The position numbers and the translations under genes were made by a program. This document shows, piece after piece, positions 1 through 9,799 of a DNA stretch of 64,000 nt. The notes beneath the pieces are model-generated. The model was not told the origin of the DNA. It ran no database searches and worked only from the letters and a program-made list of their open reading frames with translations. Origin of the DNA: Papiliotrema nemorosa (Eukaryota > Basidiomycota > Tremellomycetes > Tremellales > Rhynchogastremaceae); contig JASKOT010000002.1 of NCBI GenBank assembly GCA_032158125.1, positions 930,001 to 994,000 of the forward strand, read 5' to 3'. Each line of letters starts with the position of its first letter. Within the stretch, counting starts at the first letter, position 1.

Positions 1-1274
1 CCTCATCCCACGGAAGGTTGGATCCAGGCATCTCCTATCTTCCCCGTTCTACGACCTCGACCGACGTGAATCTACAGGAAGTGGAGCTATATGGCTCCCT
101 CATCTCTCGCATCGACCCTCTACAGACCTCTTCCGAGCTCGCTTCAGGCTATGCGGCATATCTCACCGATGTTCACGCCCTCATTCAGGCCAACACCTGC
201 TTTGTAGACAACCAGATACCCCTTTCATTCTCGGAAGAAGAGGACGACCTCATACGCGTTGGCACATATGACAAGAACCCCTTTCGGCACCGAGTGTCCC
301 CTGGTGATCCGCTTGTTACTGCATTGCTCGAGGCTCTAGGACACTTCATGTGTCAATCACCAGACGCAAACGTCGCCCTGACGGGGGTCTTGACCAGCAT
401 CGCTCTGTGTCCAAACAGGTCTCTCGGCGGATGGCTAGTGTACGACGCGCCGAAAGAGCCCGATCCTTGGGTGATACGGAGTAGCCCAATGACAGCATAC
501 GACTCGGAAAACTCGGAAGACGACGAGCCCGTGACACTACCGGGCAGTGAGGACCCTTTCACCGCTCGGGAAAAGGTCGATCTACCTGCGCTCTACCAAG
601 TCCTACGAGATCTGGTGCGACAGGTCAATCGTTTCCGACTTGATGTAGACGACTTTGACCGCCTCTTGTCCGAAAGACGGCAGGGTCTACTCTTCGCGGA
701 TCACCTAGACGAAGCAATGAACGTTCTACTCGATGTCGAGCCTAGCGTATATGGCTTGCCCGCGACACCTAGCAAGGTTGAATCACCCACTCCCAAGCGT
801 GCACGACCAGGCATCGTGGGTGGAATACGATCTTTCCTCACGCCAAAACGGAAGACATCACCCGCAACGCCCAACGCAGCCTCTCCTATGAGCGCTCATG
901 CAGTGAGGCAAGCTGCAGGGGACATCAAATCGACTTCTCCTTTCAAGAGCCATTATGAACAGACTTCATACTTCAGTCTGGAGGCGCACACTTCGTCACC
1001 TATCGCATCCGGACCTTGGTCGCCTGCGAGGTTGCCAAAGAGTGTGAAAGAAACGCTCAATCGTTCAAAGTCCGCTATGAGCGGTACCGACGGCGTATCC
1101 GTTTTCAGCGGGCAAGAAGATCTCAGTGTACAACAAGCTGACCTCGGACCCAAGAAGGTGACTCTTTCCAGTGTATTAGACAATTGCGTGGTGCTCGAGG
1201 AGTTTTTAAAGGAGATTGTAGCTGTCATTACGGCTCGGAGGGCTTTAGGAGTGGATCAAGTATCATTTGTATAA
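1..1274 (+). CDS. FHIP-like (FTS-Hook-interacting protein) C-terminal part
   Basis: Partial gene: the frame is open at the left window edge (first full codon at position 3) and no start codon is visible. It ends with TAA at 1272-1274. The visible ~420 residues begin with a conserved helical stretch (LYGSLISRIDPLQTSSELAS, then a segment with NTCFVDNQIPLSF) and continue to NVALTGVLTSIALCPNRSL and GWLVYD. This arrangement is typical of the FHIP/RAI16-like family, which bridges dynein adaptor Hook proteins to early endosomes (family knowledge). The remaining half is low-complexity Ser/Pro-rich, followed by a closing helix (VLDNCVVLEEFLKEIVAVITARRALG). No intron is needed in the visible part. It converges on NEM1, with about 110 bp between the stop codons. 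The family call rests on motif recognition only. Confidence 0.6.
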   Translation, partial: SSHGRLDPGISYLPRSTTSTDVNLQEVELYGSLISRIDPLQTSSELASGYAAYLTDVHALIQANTCFVDNQIPLSFSEEEDDLIRVGTYDKNPFRHRVSPGDPLVTALLEALGHFMCQSPDANVALTGVLTSIALCPNRSLGGWLVYDAPKEPDPWVIRSSPMTAYDSENSEDDEPVTLPGSEDPFTAREKVDLPALYQVLRDLVRQVNRFRLDVDDFDRLLSERRQGLLFADHLDEAMNVLLDVEPSVYGLPATPSKVESPTPKRARPGIVGGIRSFLTPKRKTSPATPNAASPMSAHAVRQAAGDIKSTSPFKSHYEQTSYFSLEAHTSSPIASGPWSPARLPKSVKETLNRSKSAMSGTDGVSVFSGQEDLSVQQADLGPKKVTLSSVLDNCVVLEEFLKEIVAVITARRALGVDQVSFV

Positions 1275-1382
1275 CGAACATTCACGCCTCACTCATCATG
1301 ATCATGAAGACTTTGACGATGTACAATCTCGCTTTGCAGTGTTCCTATGCGATACATGCTGATGATACTGATGCTATGAAGA

Positions 1383-2887
1383 CTAGCTAAAACCCCTTAT
1401 ACCTAGTATTCTCCGTACATCATTGACAAAACGTAGACTGTCAAGTACCGGTATACACTGTAACAGCGCTTCATCGTTTGGATCCGACGTCCACCCCTCT
1501 ATGGGCAGAGCGTTGGCTGAGGCATGAGCGAAGCTTGACAAACATGTTTCAAAACTCACCTTTATTCCACGAATAACTGATAGGTGAATTGTCCATGAAA
1601 CAAACTCTACTCAGATCCGCTTCGACCAATGCCAAATCCTTGATGTAAGATCCGTTTGTTTGAAGATAACATGATTCTCGATATAACCTCTTGGCGAAAA
1701 ACCCTCTTCCGGCATCTAACCAATCTATCACTGGGTCTGCGTATTCCGGCATCGAAGCGGTATATATGACGAGGGTATACCACGATGCCACCTGTCGTCA
1801 GGAACAGTCCACGGGCTGTCTGATGGCCGACGGGATGGCTTACCTTTTTCAAGAAATGATCCACATGAGGCCTCTTATACACGTGATAAGTCGTGCTTCT
1901 CCCATTGAGAACCACCTCGACAGTGTGTCCCTCTCTCCGCCTAGATCGCCCACCGACCAAACCGCCGAAACTCAAACCGAGCAACCCGCCTCCAGCGCTC
2001 GCGGCATAGGATATAGGTCTCGATGTAGAGTGTATGAGAGTCTCGTCCAGGTCCAGAATAAGAGTCTTTTGCAGGTGAAATGGCGTAGGGTTGCGTCGAG
2101 GTGAAGGTAGAGTGGGATTTGTAAACGTTTTCGAAGCGGGTACAGCGGGGACGGTGGGATCCAACACTTTTGTCGCTATGGGGTTGGGCAGTAACCGATT
2201 AGACACTTTCCGCTTCGGAGGTGAAGGTAGAGGATTAGACAAGATGGACGGAGGAGTAGGCTGTTGGATAAAAGTTTTAGGCATGATGGGGGTTTCAGGC
2301 GGGGAGGGCGGTAACGATAGATCCTTCTTTTCCGCAGAGCGTAATCGAAAGGAAAACTTCTCATCGGTCGTGGTCGTCCTGCGCACCGGGGCGAATTCCT
2401 CATCGTCTGGTGCGTCTACCTTTTCATCGACAGGTGCTCGAGTGACAGGATCGATCCAATCGTCATCACTTGCGATTCCACCTTCAATCTCGCTCGCCGA
2501 ACCTTCCCCTTCCGCTTCGCCTTCGCTGCCTACATCCCCTGTCAGCTGTTGTAACACCGTTGGGCCTCTTCTCCGCCTCTTCACCCGCTCCGCCCGGGTC
2601 TCCACAACCAGCGACGTCCAAAACGACAATAAAATGGACCATAACCCAAGGACGACCCGTAATAACAATGGTGTAGTTGGTGGGGGTAGTTTGACGCTGG
2701 AACTGGTAGGTTTTGACCGTCTGTACCGTCTGTTCTTCCGAGGCGTGGGGGGCAAGTTGTACAGTCTATGGGTGGTGGTGATACCGGGGGAGAAGTAGGG
2801 GACTTTGGAAGGGGACCCTACGGGTGATTTGCGCGGGGCGTGGAGGTATGTTGCGACATAGGTGTCGAGCTTGGTGAGGGTATTCAT
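1383..2887 (-). CDS. NEM1: Nem1-like CTD/NIF-family phosphatase
   Basis: Three exons: 2887-1844, 1791-1560 and 1516-1383; introns of 52 and 43 nt (GTAAGC..ACAG and GTGAGT..TCAG) restore one 469-residue frame. Residues about 74-96 form a hydrophobic segment, after a basic Pro-rich N-terminus. Around residue 285 the catalytic DxDxT motif is visible (LILDLDETLIHS). A Gly-rich insert follows, then YHVYKRPHVDHFLKKV, SWYTLVIYTASMPEYADPV and the DNSP-like CFMDNSPISY. The C-terminus is DVRRILGIRGFS. This is the NIF/FCP1-like domain of Nem1, the ER/nuclear-envelope phosphatase that with Spo7 dephosphorylates lipin (Pah1) and so controls phosphatidate use. The acidic linker (residues 130-165) is usual for fungal Nem1. 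Start: the first ATG of the frame. It is divergent from the His-rich gene at 4223. Confidence 0.9.
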
Positions 2888-4222
2888 ATCGGTCGTAGAG
2901 GGATAGTATCGTCATGAATGAATATCGTGTGAGGTTATATTATCATATTGTTGAACAAGTGTGTACTGCAAAGCAAGATGTGAGGCGTGCCTTTGGCCGA
3001 AATGAAGAGGTTTGAAGTTTGGGGGCCAAGCTGAACCCGTCCTTTATGCCGCAGTCCTCGCCGATTCCAGTCCTCCAGTCCAGCTCGTCGAGTCTCCCTA
3101 GTCTCCCAAGTCTATCTTGTTTCCAGAGTCACCCCGACTGGCGAGTCCTCCTATGCAAGAGTTTCAAGCGAGTATTGAATGAATACCCAAGTATGCGTCG
3201 AGGATGGATGTGCCCCACGAGAATGGACTGACACAAACGACGTCAAGCACGCTTAACCGATCGTATCCGAAATTACGTAATGATCTTGCCCCTCCGCACC
3301 CTTCTCTATAGACATGGGCGCTGCCTCGAAGCTGCAACAGGCTGTGAAACCTCATGAAATGGACCAGCATGCCCAGCGTCTCAGTCTTGTCTGCCTTTGG
3401 GGAGAACATTACAAACGGAGACAGCTAGGGCCCTAAAGAATCGCCTACAAAGCCAATCCCCTGTCATCCTCGCCACCAAGATCGAGGCGAACCCGGCGAA
3501 ATCGACTAGCCGAACCCCTCCAGGAATCCTCACAGAATCTTGCCCCTCCCCATTCGATACTGTTCTATAAGATTTTTGACCAAGGCGAAAACGCCGAATG
3601 CCCTCCATCGAACTCGAGGTCCTTTGATTGCGCGCGAGCATTCGCTCTTCAACTATCTCACTCCTTTGTTCTCCAACCCCGTGTTCAGCGCACTCTCACT
3701 CGCTCATCAGATGTGAGCGTCATGGCTCTTCCCTGCTTTTCATATCACTTCTTATATCCCGGTGGATACCGCCCGCTTCAAGGGGTAAACGATAGGCGTG
3801 TTTGACGATTGCCTCCCTTCATTCCAGCCTTTGCCACTTTCCCAGCTGGTCATATGTATCCTCGACACATGTCACATCTCACATTCAACCTTACCTCTTG
3901 ACCATTTCGGCCTTTCATTTGTTGGCATCTCTCTTTATTGCCGAGCATTGTACCCCTAAAGCCTAAGTAGCTTGGTCGTTCTCTCTTCCGCCCTTTCGCA
4001 TCGATCACCCTTGACTCTTCCTCGGTGGGCAACTGAGCCCGACCACTCAAAGCTCAACAGGGTCTGTATTCAGGTGACCGTCATAGAACGCGGTATCCAG
4101 TGTGTCTATACTGTGACTCGTCCTTTCAGGACACCGCCAAGCTCGTGATTTCACTAGGAAAGCGGTCCCTCTTCAAATTACAGTATTCTTCCACTAGTTT
4201 ATCGCCTGGGCGCTCCTTCAAT
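2888..4222. promoter_or_regulatory. Divergent intergenic region NEM1 / His-rich gene
   Basis: About 1.3 kb with no convincing coding signal; open frames here are short and unlike any family. It must hold the promoters and 5' UTRs of both flanking divergent genes. The part before 4223 is rich in C/T tracts (about 3640-4000), common in long fungal 5' leaders. A UTR intron is possible but not resolved. Confidence 0.5.
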
Positions 4223-5490
4223 ATGCCTCTGGAAGGTACTTTAGCCCGGTACGGGATGTTTGACATTCACTGACAGCTTTAGTGTCTCCCGCCCCGTTCC
4301 TCATGCAACTCCCTTACACACCAAAATTCATCCCTGAAACGGCAGCCGCTCAGCCAGGGTCACTTGCCAGTGCACCCAACGGTCCTGCATCAGCCGCGGC
4401 CAGTGTCATCATCCCTCCCAACCCGGGTGGCGTTGCTAGTGAGTATTGGCTTGGTGTGCTAGAAAGCCATCTGACCGGTCCAGCTCCACATCGAGCTATC
4501 CCTGCGCTTGCTGAAGCTGGGTACACGTCTACCACCATGCGTCCTGCTCCTGGGTCTTTCGAGCGACGGGCGATGCCGTATCAGCCTGGTTTTTACCCAA
4601 GCTCAGCAGGGGGTAGCTTGTATGAGGAATCAGCTGGAAGATCGTACTTGGGCGTGCCACCTCCTAATCCTACAAAAGACAACGGACCGGGGCATCCAAA
4701 GCGCGATCAGGATCATCGCCACCACCGGCAGCAGGATGAGCAGCATCGCCGAGACCGCCATGCAAGCCATGCAAGTCACAAGTCGCACCACAATCGAAGA
4801 ACCAGTGAGCGTGGCTATTACTCAGAAGGCGACCATGACCATGACCATGATCACGAGCACGACCATAGACCGCATCGACCTCACCATCACCGTCATTCAT
4901 CCTCGAGTCACCTGCACCATGAGAACCACGAGGATCACCGAGACTCTCGTCGCCGCGCTGCCTCTCACTCGCATCATCATCATCATCATCACCACCACTC
5001 ACATCATCACCAGCATCATGATGACACCCATACAGCTTCTCATCGAGACCAGTCCCCTCCTCCTGGTGCAGGCAACGAGTACCACCCTCATCTGCTGAGA
5101 GACCCCTATCGACGTCGAGCCATATCGATGCAATCCGATTATCCACCACCACGATTGCAAGGTGGCGGAGGACCCATGTCAGCTTTGGGTGTCCCTGGGG
5201 TAGGCGATGGTACCCGACCATACAATGCGAGTCTATATCAGACTCCCAGTGTCGCGGGAGGGAACCAAGGTCCCGGGGTAGACCTATATGATGATGGCGC
5301 AAGTGTTGCAGGATCTGGGCTGACATTTATGGACGGGCCAATCGGCGGGAGAACAAGTCAGTATGGATTGCCAAAGTACGCGCATCAGATGAAACCGGAT
5401 TATCGAAGGTGGGTACGGCGTCACTCGAGCTGCTTGCTGATGGTCAGGTTCATGGTTCAGCGAGGTAACGCGGATGTGTTTTTGGATTAG
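4223..5490 (+). CDS. Histidine-rich, Pro-rich low-complexity protein
   Basis: Unrecognised protein, 395 residues. Exons 4223-4235, 4277-5408 and 5448-5490. The first exon encodes only MPLE; a 41-nt intron (GTACTT..GACAG) then leads into LVSPAPFLMQLPYTPKFIPE. The middle (about residues 150-255) is dominated by His with Asp, Arg and Ser: several DH repeats and an uninterrupted run of nine His. The C-terminus is more ordered-looking (QYGLPKYAHQ then PDYRR). The last intron (39 nt, GTGGGT..GTCAG with a CTGAT branch point) is a multiple of three and contains no stop, so retention adds 13 residues. When spliced, the tail reads RRFMVQRGNADVFLD. The His/Asp repeats could bind metal ions (inference). 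There is no transmembrane segment or signal peptide. Confidence 0.7.
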
Positions 5491-5991
5491 ACAGCCAGCG
5501 AAGAGAGTGGCTCATTATATTCCTACGGGGGGGTTTTGAGTGTAATGTATCGCTTTGTCGTATATCGTCTCAGAGACCCCGCGGAGAACATAGATGCCAT
5601 CAGTTGAGATGAAACTCGCTCCCCCCACGATGAGAAGGATCTCCTTGCCGGCGTTTAGTGTGGTTCGAGCCATACCCACTCAGGAGATGAGTAACAAGCA
5701 AGAGTCGTGAGAAATCAGTCTCTCGATGCTGATTTACGGCCTTTCAAGATCGGCACGACAATGTTGCGCGAGATGAACCATCATCAAGAGGTGACTCCCA
5801 GGGTCATCAGATATCGGAATAATGCCTGTTTGTCGGGCGGCGCACCGTTCTTGTCGATTGGAGAGAACAAGAATGCGATGATCGCGTTATTCGGGTCATG
5901 GGGGACAGCAATCCAACAATAAGTATCTCTCTCGTTCTCATGCGTTTTACGAGAGACATCGTACAGGTCGTGATGTAAACCGGACGATTCT
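5491..5991. other. Intergenic, convergent 3' ends
   Basis: Lies between the 3' end of the His-rich gene and the 3' end of cluster gene A. I see no gene, repeat or RNA structure here beyond short chance frames. Confidence 0.5.
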
Positions 5992-6737
5992 CTATCCTCC
6001 TCCTCCGCCGCCTTCTCCTCCACCTCCTCCGCCTTCTCCGCCAACTTCACCTTTATACCCGCTAAAGCCGCTCTCAGTCCCAGTCACTGTGCCTCCCAGA
6101 CCGCCGCCAGATTCAGCGTGACCTCCGACGCCGTCATGACCGCTGTGACCGCCAGCACCGACCTCCGCTCCTGCAATTTCGGGACCGGGAGCTGGCCCTT
6201 CCTCACCTCCGTCAGCGGTGTCGGACGACGGCGAGGGAGTAGCTACAGCACCAGGTACCACAGCCACACCACCAAGAACAGGCCCACCTAACATCGCGGT
6301 GCTTCCAGGTGCAACCGAACCAGACGAAGGCACCTTTGCAGAGGTATCAGAAGGGTCATTGCTGATCTTCTTCTTGGCCTTCTTGGATGGTGGAGGAGCG
6401 ACGGGAGAGGGGACAGGAGAAGGTGACGTGATATTGATTCGTGGACCTTGGGGTTCGACGCTGATGGTTCGGGTGGGGATGAGAGGAAGGGGATCGATAG
6501 TTTGCTTCTTCTTTCGCCTGTCGAGTCAGTACTCGCAATAGGACGCGATGAGGGCCGCTCTTACAGCTGAAATGTCAGCTATGAGCCTTGTGTAATGATA
6601 GGCTAAAAGAGAGGGCGCACTCACTCCGAAACATCCCCCTAGGAACCCTCCTCCTCGAAGGCGAAGGACTGGGTTCTGGCTGTCTGCTGGTGGTCAATCG
6701 CGGCCAAGCTTGACCGCCTGATAGTGCACTCACCCAT
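5992..6737 (-). CDS. Cluster gene A: ubiquitin-tail-like VLRLRGG, Gly-rich protein
   Basis: Four predicted exons: 6737-6734 (ATGG), 6686-6625, a 2-nt exon 6566-6565 (CT), and 6517-5992; introns of 47, 58 and 47 nt. The 197-residue product starts MADSQNPVLRLRGGGFLGG. Residues 8-14 are identical to the last seven residues of ubiquitin, but no ubiquitin fold precedes them. After the micro-exon comes RKKKQTIDPLPLIP, a Pro/Ser linker with a Lys cluster (KKAKKK), an Ala/Val/Gly stretch, and a tail of Gly with scattered Glu. The segment (R/K)xxIDPLP is shared with gene D, which marks the two as paralogs. The acceptor of intron 1 is a CAGCAG pair (MADSQ or MDSQ). An alternative AAAG acceptor in place of the micro-exon would also keep frame in this gene. 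Function unknown. Confidence 0.65.
6565..6566 (-). other. Predicted 2-nt micro-exon of gene A
   Basis: Sequence CT, between acceptor ATTTCAG and donor GTAAGAG. Upstream exon ends in phase 0 (GGA) and the downstream exon starts with one base before a codon (G|CGA), so exactly two bases are required. The new codon is CTG (Leu). Confidence 0.5.
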
Positions 6738-6858
6738 GTTCACGGATGATTATTGGAATATCAGAGGAAGAAACAAAAGGAAAGTATGCCAATCCTATGA
6801 TGGATCCAAGCACATTGCGTGCCCATCTTCACATATCCAGGCACGCCCCTTCATCATC

Positions 6859-7512
6859 TCATGCCCGATCTTCGAGTACCTCTTCCAGCTTCTCAGCCAA
6901 CCTGATGTCCTTGATGGTCACTCCTGGTCGAGGTTTACTAGCATTTTTCGGCTGCCCAAGTGGAGGAAGTGGAGTATGAGTGTGGGTTGAGACTTGCAGG
7001 ACGTAACCTGTATCTGCCGCTAAGGAGACTTCCGCCCCGTTTCCTGTCCAGTCTGAAGAAGGGGATATATGTATCGAAGGGTGATGCTACTCTGTCAGCG
7101 AGCGTCATGCAAGTCGGCAAAGACGTACATCCTGAAGGGCTGCCTCTTGCAAAACCTTCTGGGAGAAATCCATCAAGCTCGTCCATCCATCCTTTCCTGA
7201 TGTAAACTCATATACCCGGGTCAACTGCCTGTCCTGGAGATCACCATGATGAGCCGGCGCAACACCTTCCTTCGAGGCATCAAGGGCGATCAACCTCCAT
7301 CCTTGGACGTGGAGAGGGGCGAAAGATGCGAGGAAAGTGGTCGGGGTGAGTAGTCGATATGGCGAAGGTCGTTTGGGTTGAACAGGTGTTTCATTTGAAG
7401 CCAGAGTTGTCGACAATTTGCGGATCGTCACACCTCCAGAAGAGCGTGTGCGGACAGATGCTGAGATACCCCTGATGGTCGATGAGAGATGCCGAGTTGC
7501 ACTTGATGCCAT
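6859..7512 (-). CDS. PCD: Pterin-4a-carbinolamine dehydratase
   Basis: Two exons, 7512-7129 and 7086-6859, separated by a 42-nt intron (GTACGT..GTAG); 217 residues. The start is the ATG in ACACCATGGC. The N-terminal ~55 residues are Ser/Thr/Arg-rich without acids, like a mitochondrial presequence. The PCD core follows: GWRLIALD, LTRVYEFTSGKDGW, DFSQKVLQEAALQ, then the signature DHHPSI (family E/N-H-H-P), GYVLQVSTHTP and IRLAEKLEEVL. The enzyme dehydrates 4a-hydroxy-tetrahydropterins in the tetrahydrobiopterin cycle; in fungi its exact use is less clear. It is longer than bacterial PCD (about 100 residues) because of the N-terminal extension and an insert (about 25 residues) before VTIKDIRLA. 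It lies inside the A-F cluster, on the same strand as A and divergent from B, but has no sequence relation to them. Confidence 0.9.
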
Positions 7513-7820
7513 GGTGTGGTGTCTCAAAGATGATAGAGGTGGATTCAAGCCGAACAGGCTTTACGTTAGATCGCTAATTCGTCAACCTGGTTGATACATA
7601 TCACTGCAAAGCATCGACTCGCACCCTTGGGTTCATTGCCTGACCTTAGATTCGCTGTGCGGATAACTGCCTACGTATCAGAAATCGCGAGGATCACGAT
7701 GGAGCCAGACCAACGGATATTCCACCGGATGACCCCGCGAGGACAGAAAGAGGATCGATCCGATAAGAGATTGACTATCAGCTTCCTTGAACACTCTACT
7801 CGTCGTCGAGCCTCACACGC

Positions 7821-8440
7821 ATGCTACTCAGCACTCTCAAATCGAGATTTCTCCGGTGTATAGGCATCAACAACTTCGAAGATCCTTGCACAAGGCCTCG
7901 GCATCACCCGTGAGCTGACCTCGCCGGTCTTGCTCAGCGACGTGCATGTTTGCTGATTCACGAAGCACTGTCCCCGTTTCTGAAGCTACAAACTCATCTT
8001 CTGCATCGAACGATGGTCTGCATTCGCTCCCCAACAAGGCCTACAAAGCATCATCGACAGCATCAGTACCTAAACCACTCGCATTCGACTTGCCGAGCTC
8101 AGATCACGGGGCGATGTCGAGTCTGTATCCCAGTAGCGATTCGGCATCATCAGGCGATTGTGCAATAGCTGTGGACAAATCCTCGGCTGCATTTACTGCA
8201 GCATGGGAAGAGAATCAACGATGGCAAGAGAGGAGACGGATAGCAAGCTGGAAGAAATACGAGTTGAGCTCATCATACGGCGGTCAGGGGCGAGCGAATG
8301 GGACTGTGTTGGGGTCAGACCATAGACGTCGACGAGATTATGGCAAGTACGAAGGAGGTTCCAGCGGAGCGGGAGGCAGTAGTGGGGACGGTGGTGGATG
8401 CGGAGGAGGGGGTGGTGGAGGAGATGGTGGTGGAGCATGA
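7821..8440 (+). CDS. Cluster gene B: Gly-rich tail protein, paralog of C
   Basis: Two predicted exons, 7821-7909 and 7966-8440; a 56-nt intron (GTGAGC, branch TGCTGATTC, acceptor CACGAAG) splits a codon in phase 2. The product (187 residues) starts MLLSTLKSRFLRCIGINNF, followed by a Ser/Thr/Asn-rich linker. A charged helix follows (AAFTAAWEENQRWQERRR then SWKKYELSSSYGG), and then a tail of Gly with Asp, Ser and one Cys. The helix and the start of the tail match gene C (AAYAAAVEENKRREEERRRR then GWRRYG and GGSYGG), and both introns use GTGAGC in phase 2, so B and C are duplicates. There is no LRLRGG peptide; the N-terminus instead has FLRCIG. A shorter reading from the ATG at 7946 is possible if the intron is retained. 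Function unknown. Confidence 0.6.
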
Positions 8441-8821
8441 TATGCTGAAAGATCCCTCCAGCAGGGCTTCATCGTTGGTTTCGGGAGAGATCTCCGTCAA
8501 CGTTGACATGGGACGTAACAGCTGGGTATCATAGCTGATGCCGGAAAGGCTACGGGTGTAGCAGCGAAGCTGCAGAGACCAAAGCACGACATAGGATCTA
8601 TGGTAGGACGATAGCCAGAACTGGACCTCTCCCTGACCTTAATCTCATTGAAACTATCTTATAAACAATGCATACCGTCATAGGACTCGAGAGCTTGCGA
8701 AGGAACTTTCATCAAGCAGCGATGAAGGCGTAATGTCATGGACCGTTGTGCATTTCGGCTAAGCCATTGAGCCGGAACACCCGAACTTCCCACTCATTCT
8801 CATCCCTCTTGTGAAAGCGCG
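8441..8821. promoter_or_regulatory. Intergenic B-C with promoter of C
   Basis: No gene seen. A TATA-like element (TTATAAAC, about 8659-8666) lies some 155 bp upstream of the start codon of gene C. Confidence 0.35.
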
Positions 8822-9389
8822 ATGCCCACAGTCATACACCTTCCACCCCCTAAATCTAAAGCTAGGAGTTGCCTTTGTATTGACAGCCTTGATGACGCTC
8901 CTGAAAGACGTCGAGCGGACGCGTGAGCGACAACACTCTGGGCTCTACGTATCAAGCTGACGAGACAGGGCAAACCTCCCGCCTGGGCTCCCATCCGCCA
9001 TCTACCTTGGACGAGACCTTCGAGATGGACCTACTCTCGTCTACGATGACCCATCACCGCCTGCCTACAACCAAGAAGCTCAGCCAGTCAATCCTCCATC
9101 CTTGGGTAACATGATGATACACACCCCGGAACACAGCTTCGATGCCGCAACACTTCTCGCTCACTTCCAGGCTTGCAGAGCTCAAGCAGCAGCCGCGTAC
9201 GCAGCAGCAGTGGAAGAGAACAAAAGACGCGAGGAAGAGAGACGACGTAGAGGATGGAGAAGGTATGGGAAAGGTTCAGGCGATGGAGGAGGCGGTGGAT
9301 CATACGGAGGGGACGGAGGGGGATGCGGAGGTGATGGTGGGGGAGGGGGAGGGGGCGGAGGCGGAGGAGGCGATGGAGGAGGTTCATAG
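8822..9389 (+). CDS. Cluster gene C: Gly-rich tail protein, paralog of B
   Basis: Two predicted exons, 8822-8922 and 8969-9389, with a 46-nt phase-2 intron (GTGAGC..GACAG, branch AGCTGACG); 173 residues. The N-terminus is MPTVIHLPPPKSKARSCLCI followed by DSLDDAPERRR. Next come a Pro/Tyr-rich linker (LVYDDPSPPAYNQEAQP, NPPSLGNMMIH), an Ala-rich helix with one Cys (FQACRAQAAAAYAAAVEENK), a run of Arg/Glu (RREEERRRR), and finally an almost pure Gly tail with Asp, Ser, Tyr and Cys. The charged helix, tail onset, intron phase and donor are shared with gene B. The PPAY motif in the linker is a possible WW-domain ligand of the type bound by Rsp5-family ubiquitin ligases (inference). Function unknown. 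Confidence 0.65.
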
Positions 9390-9799
9390 CTTGGTAGCCT
9401 GTGGTCTGGTCGACGGGCAGAGACATGAAGGGCAATCTTAGTTGATTACGATGAATTAACGATATGCGCGTTGCGTTGGACAAGGAGCCTTGAGCTCAAC
9501 TCGGCTGAGCAGAACAGTTCTCTGGGATGCAGAGGGCGGAAGTCCAGAGTGCGGTGGATTTACGACCATGCCATTTGGCTCACCCGCCCCCTACAGTGAC
9601 ACATGCATGTCGGTGATCTCAGCTGGATGGGTTTCGGCGTAAAATCAGCCTCTGCCGTCACCTTTGATAAGGACCGACCGGTCTATTCCTGGCACTGGAA
9701 TAACCGTGTACTCTGGGCCTCATAAAGGTAAGGATGCACGGGAGAGAGGCTGTTCTCATGCTTCCCCAAGTACTGATTGTATTTATCATTCCGTGAACC
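9390..9799. promoter_or_regulatory. Intergenic C-D with promoter of D
   Basis: No gene seen. A TATA-like CATAAAGG lies at 9721-9728, about 75 bp before the start codon of gene D. Confidence 0.35.

Noticed and set aside
2091..2798. Long plus-strand open frame antisense to NEM1
   Set aside because: It mirrors the well-supported first exon of NEM1 and encodes low-complexity sequence without family features.
3164..3641. Minus-strand frames upstream of the His-rich gene
   Set aside because: Short, overlapping, not joined by convincing introns and not similar to known proteins.
5784..6050. Minus-strand frame overlapping the end of gene A
   Set aside because: It overlaps the Gly-rich tail in another frame and shows no family similarity.
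7946..8440. Gene B as an intronless gene starting at 7946
   Set aside because: A two-exon model adds an N-terminus and a phase-2 intron matching gene C; the shorter model remains possible but explains less.
9088..9483. Minus-strand frame opposite the Gly-rich tail of gene C
   Set aside because: GGN codons read antisense give Pro/His/Arg/Leu-rich frames; it is a composition artefact.
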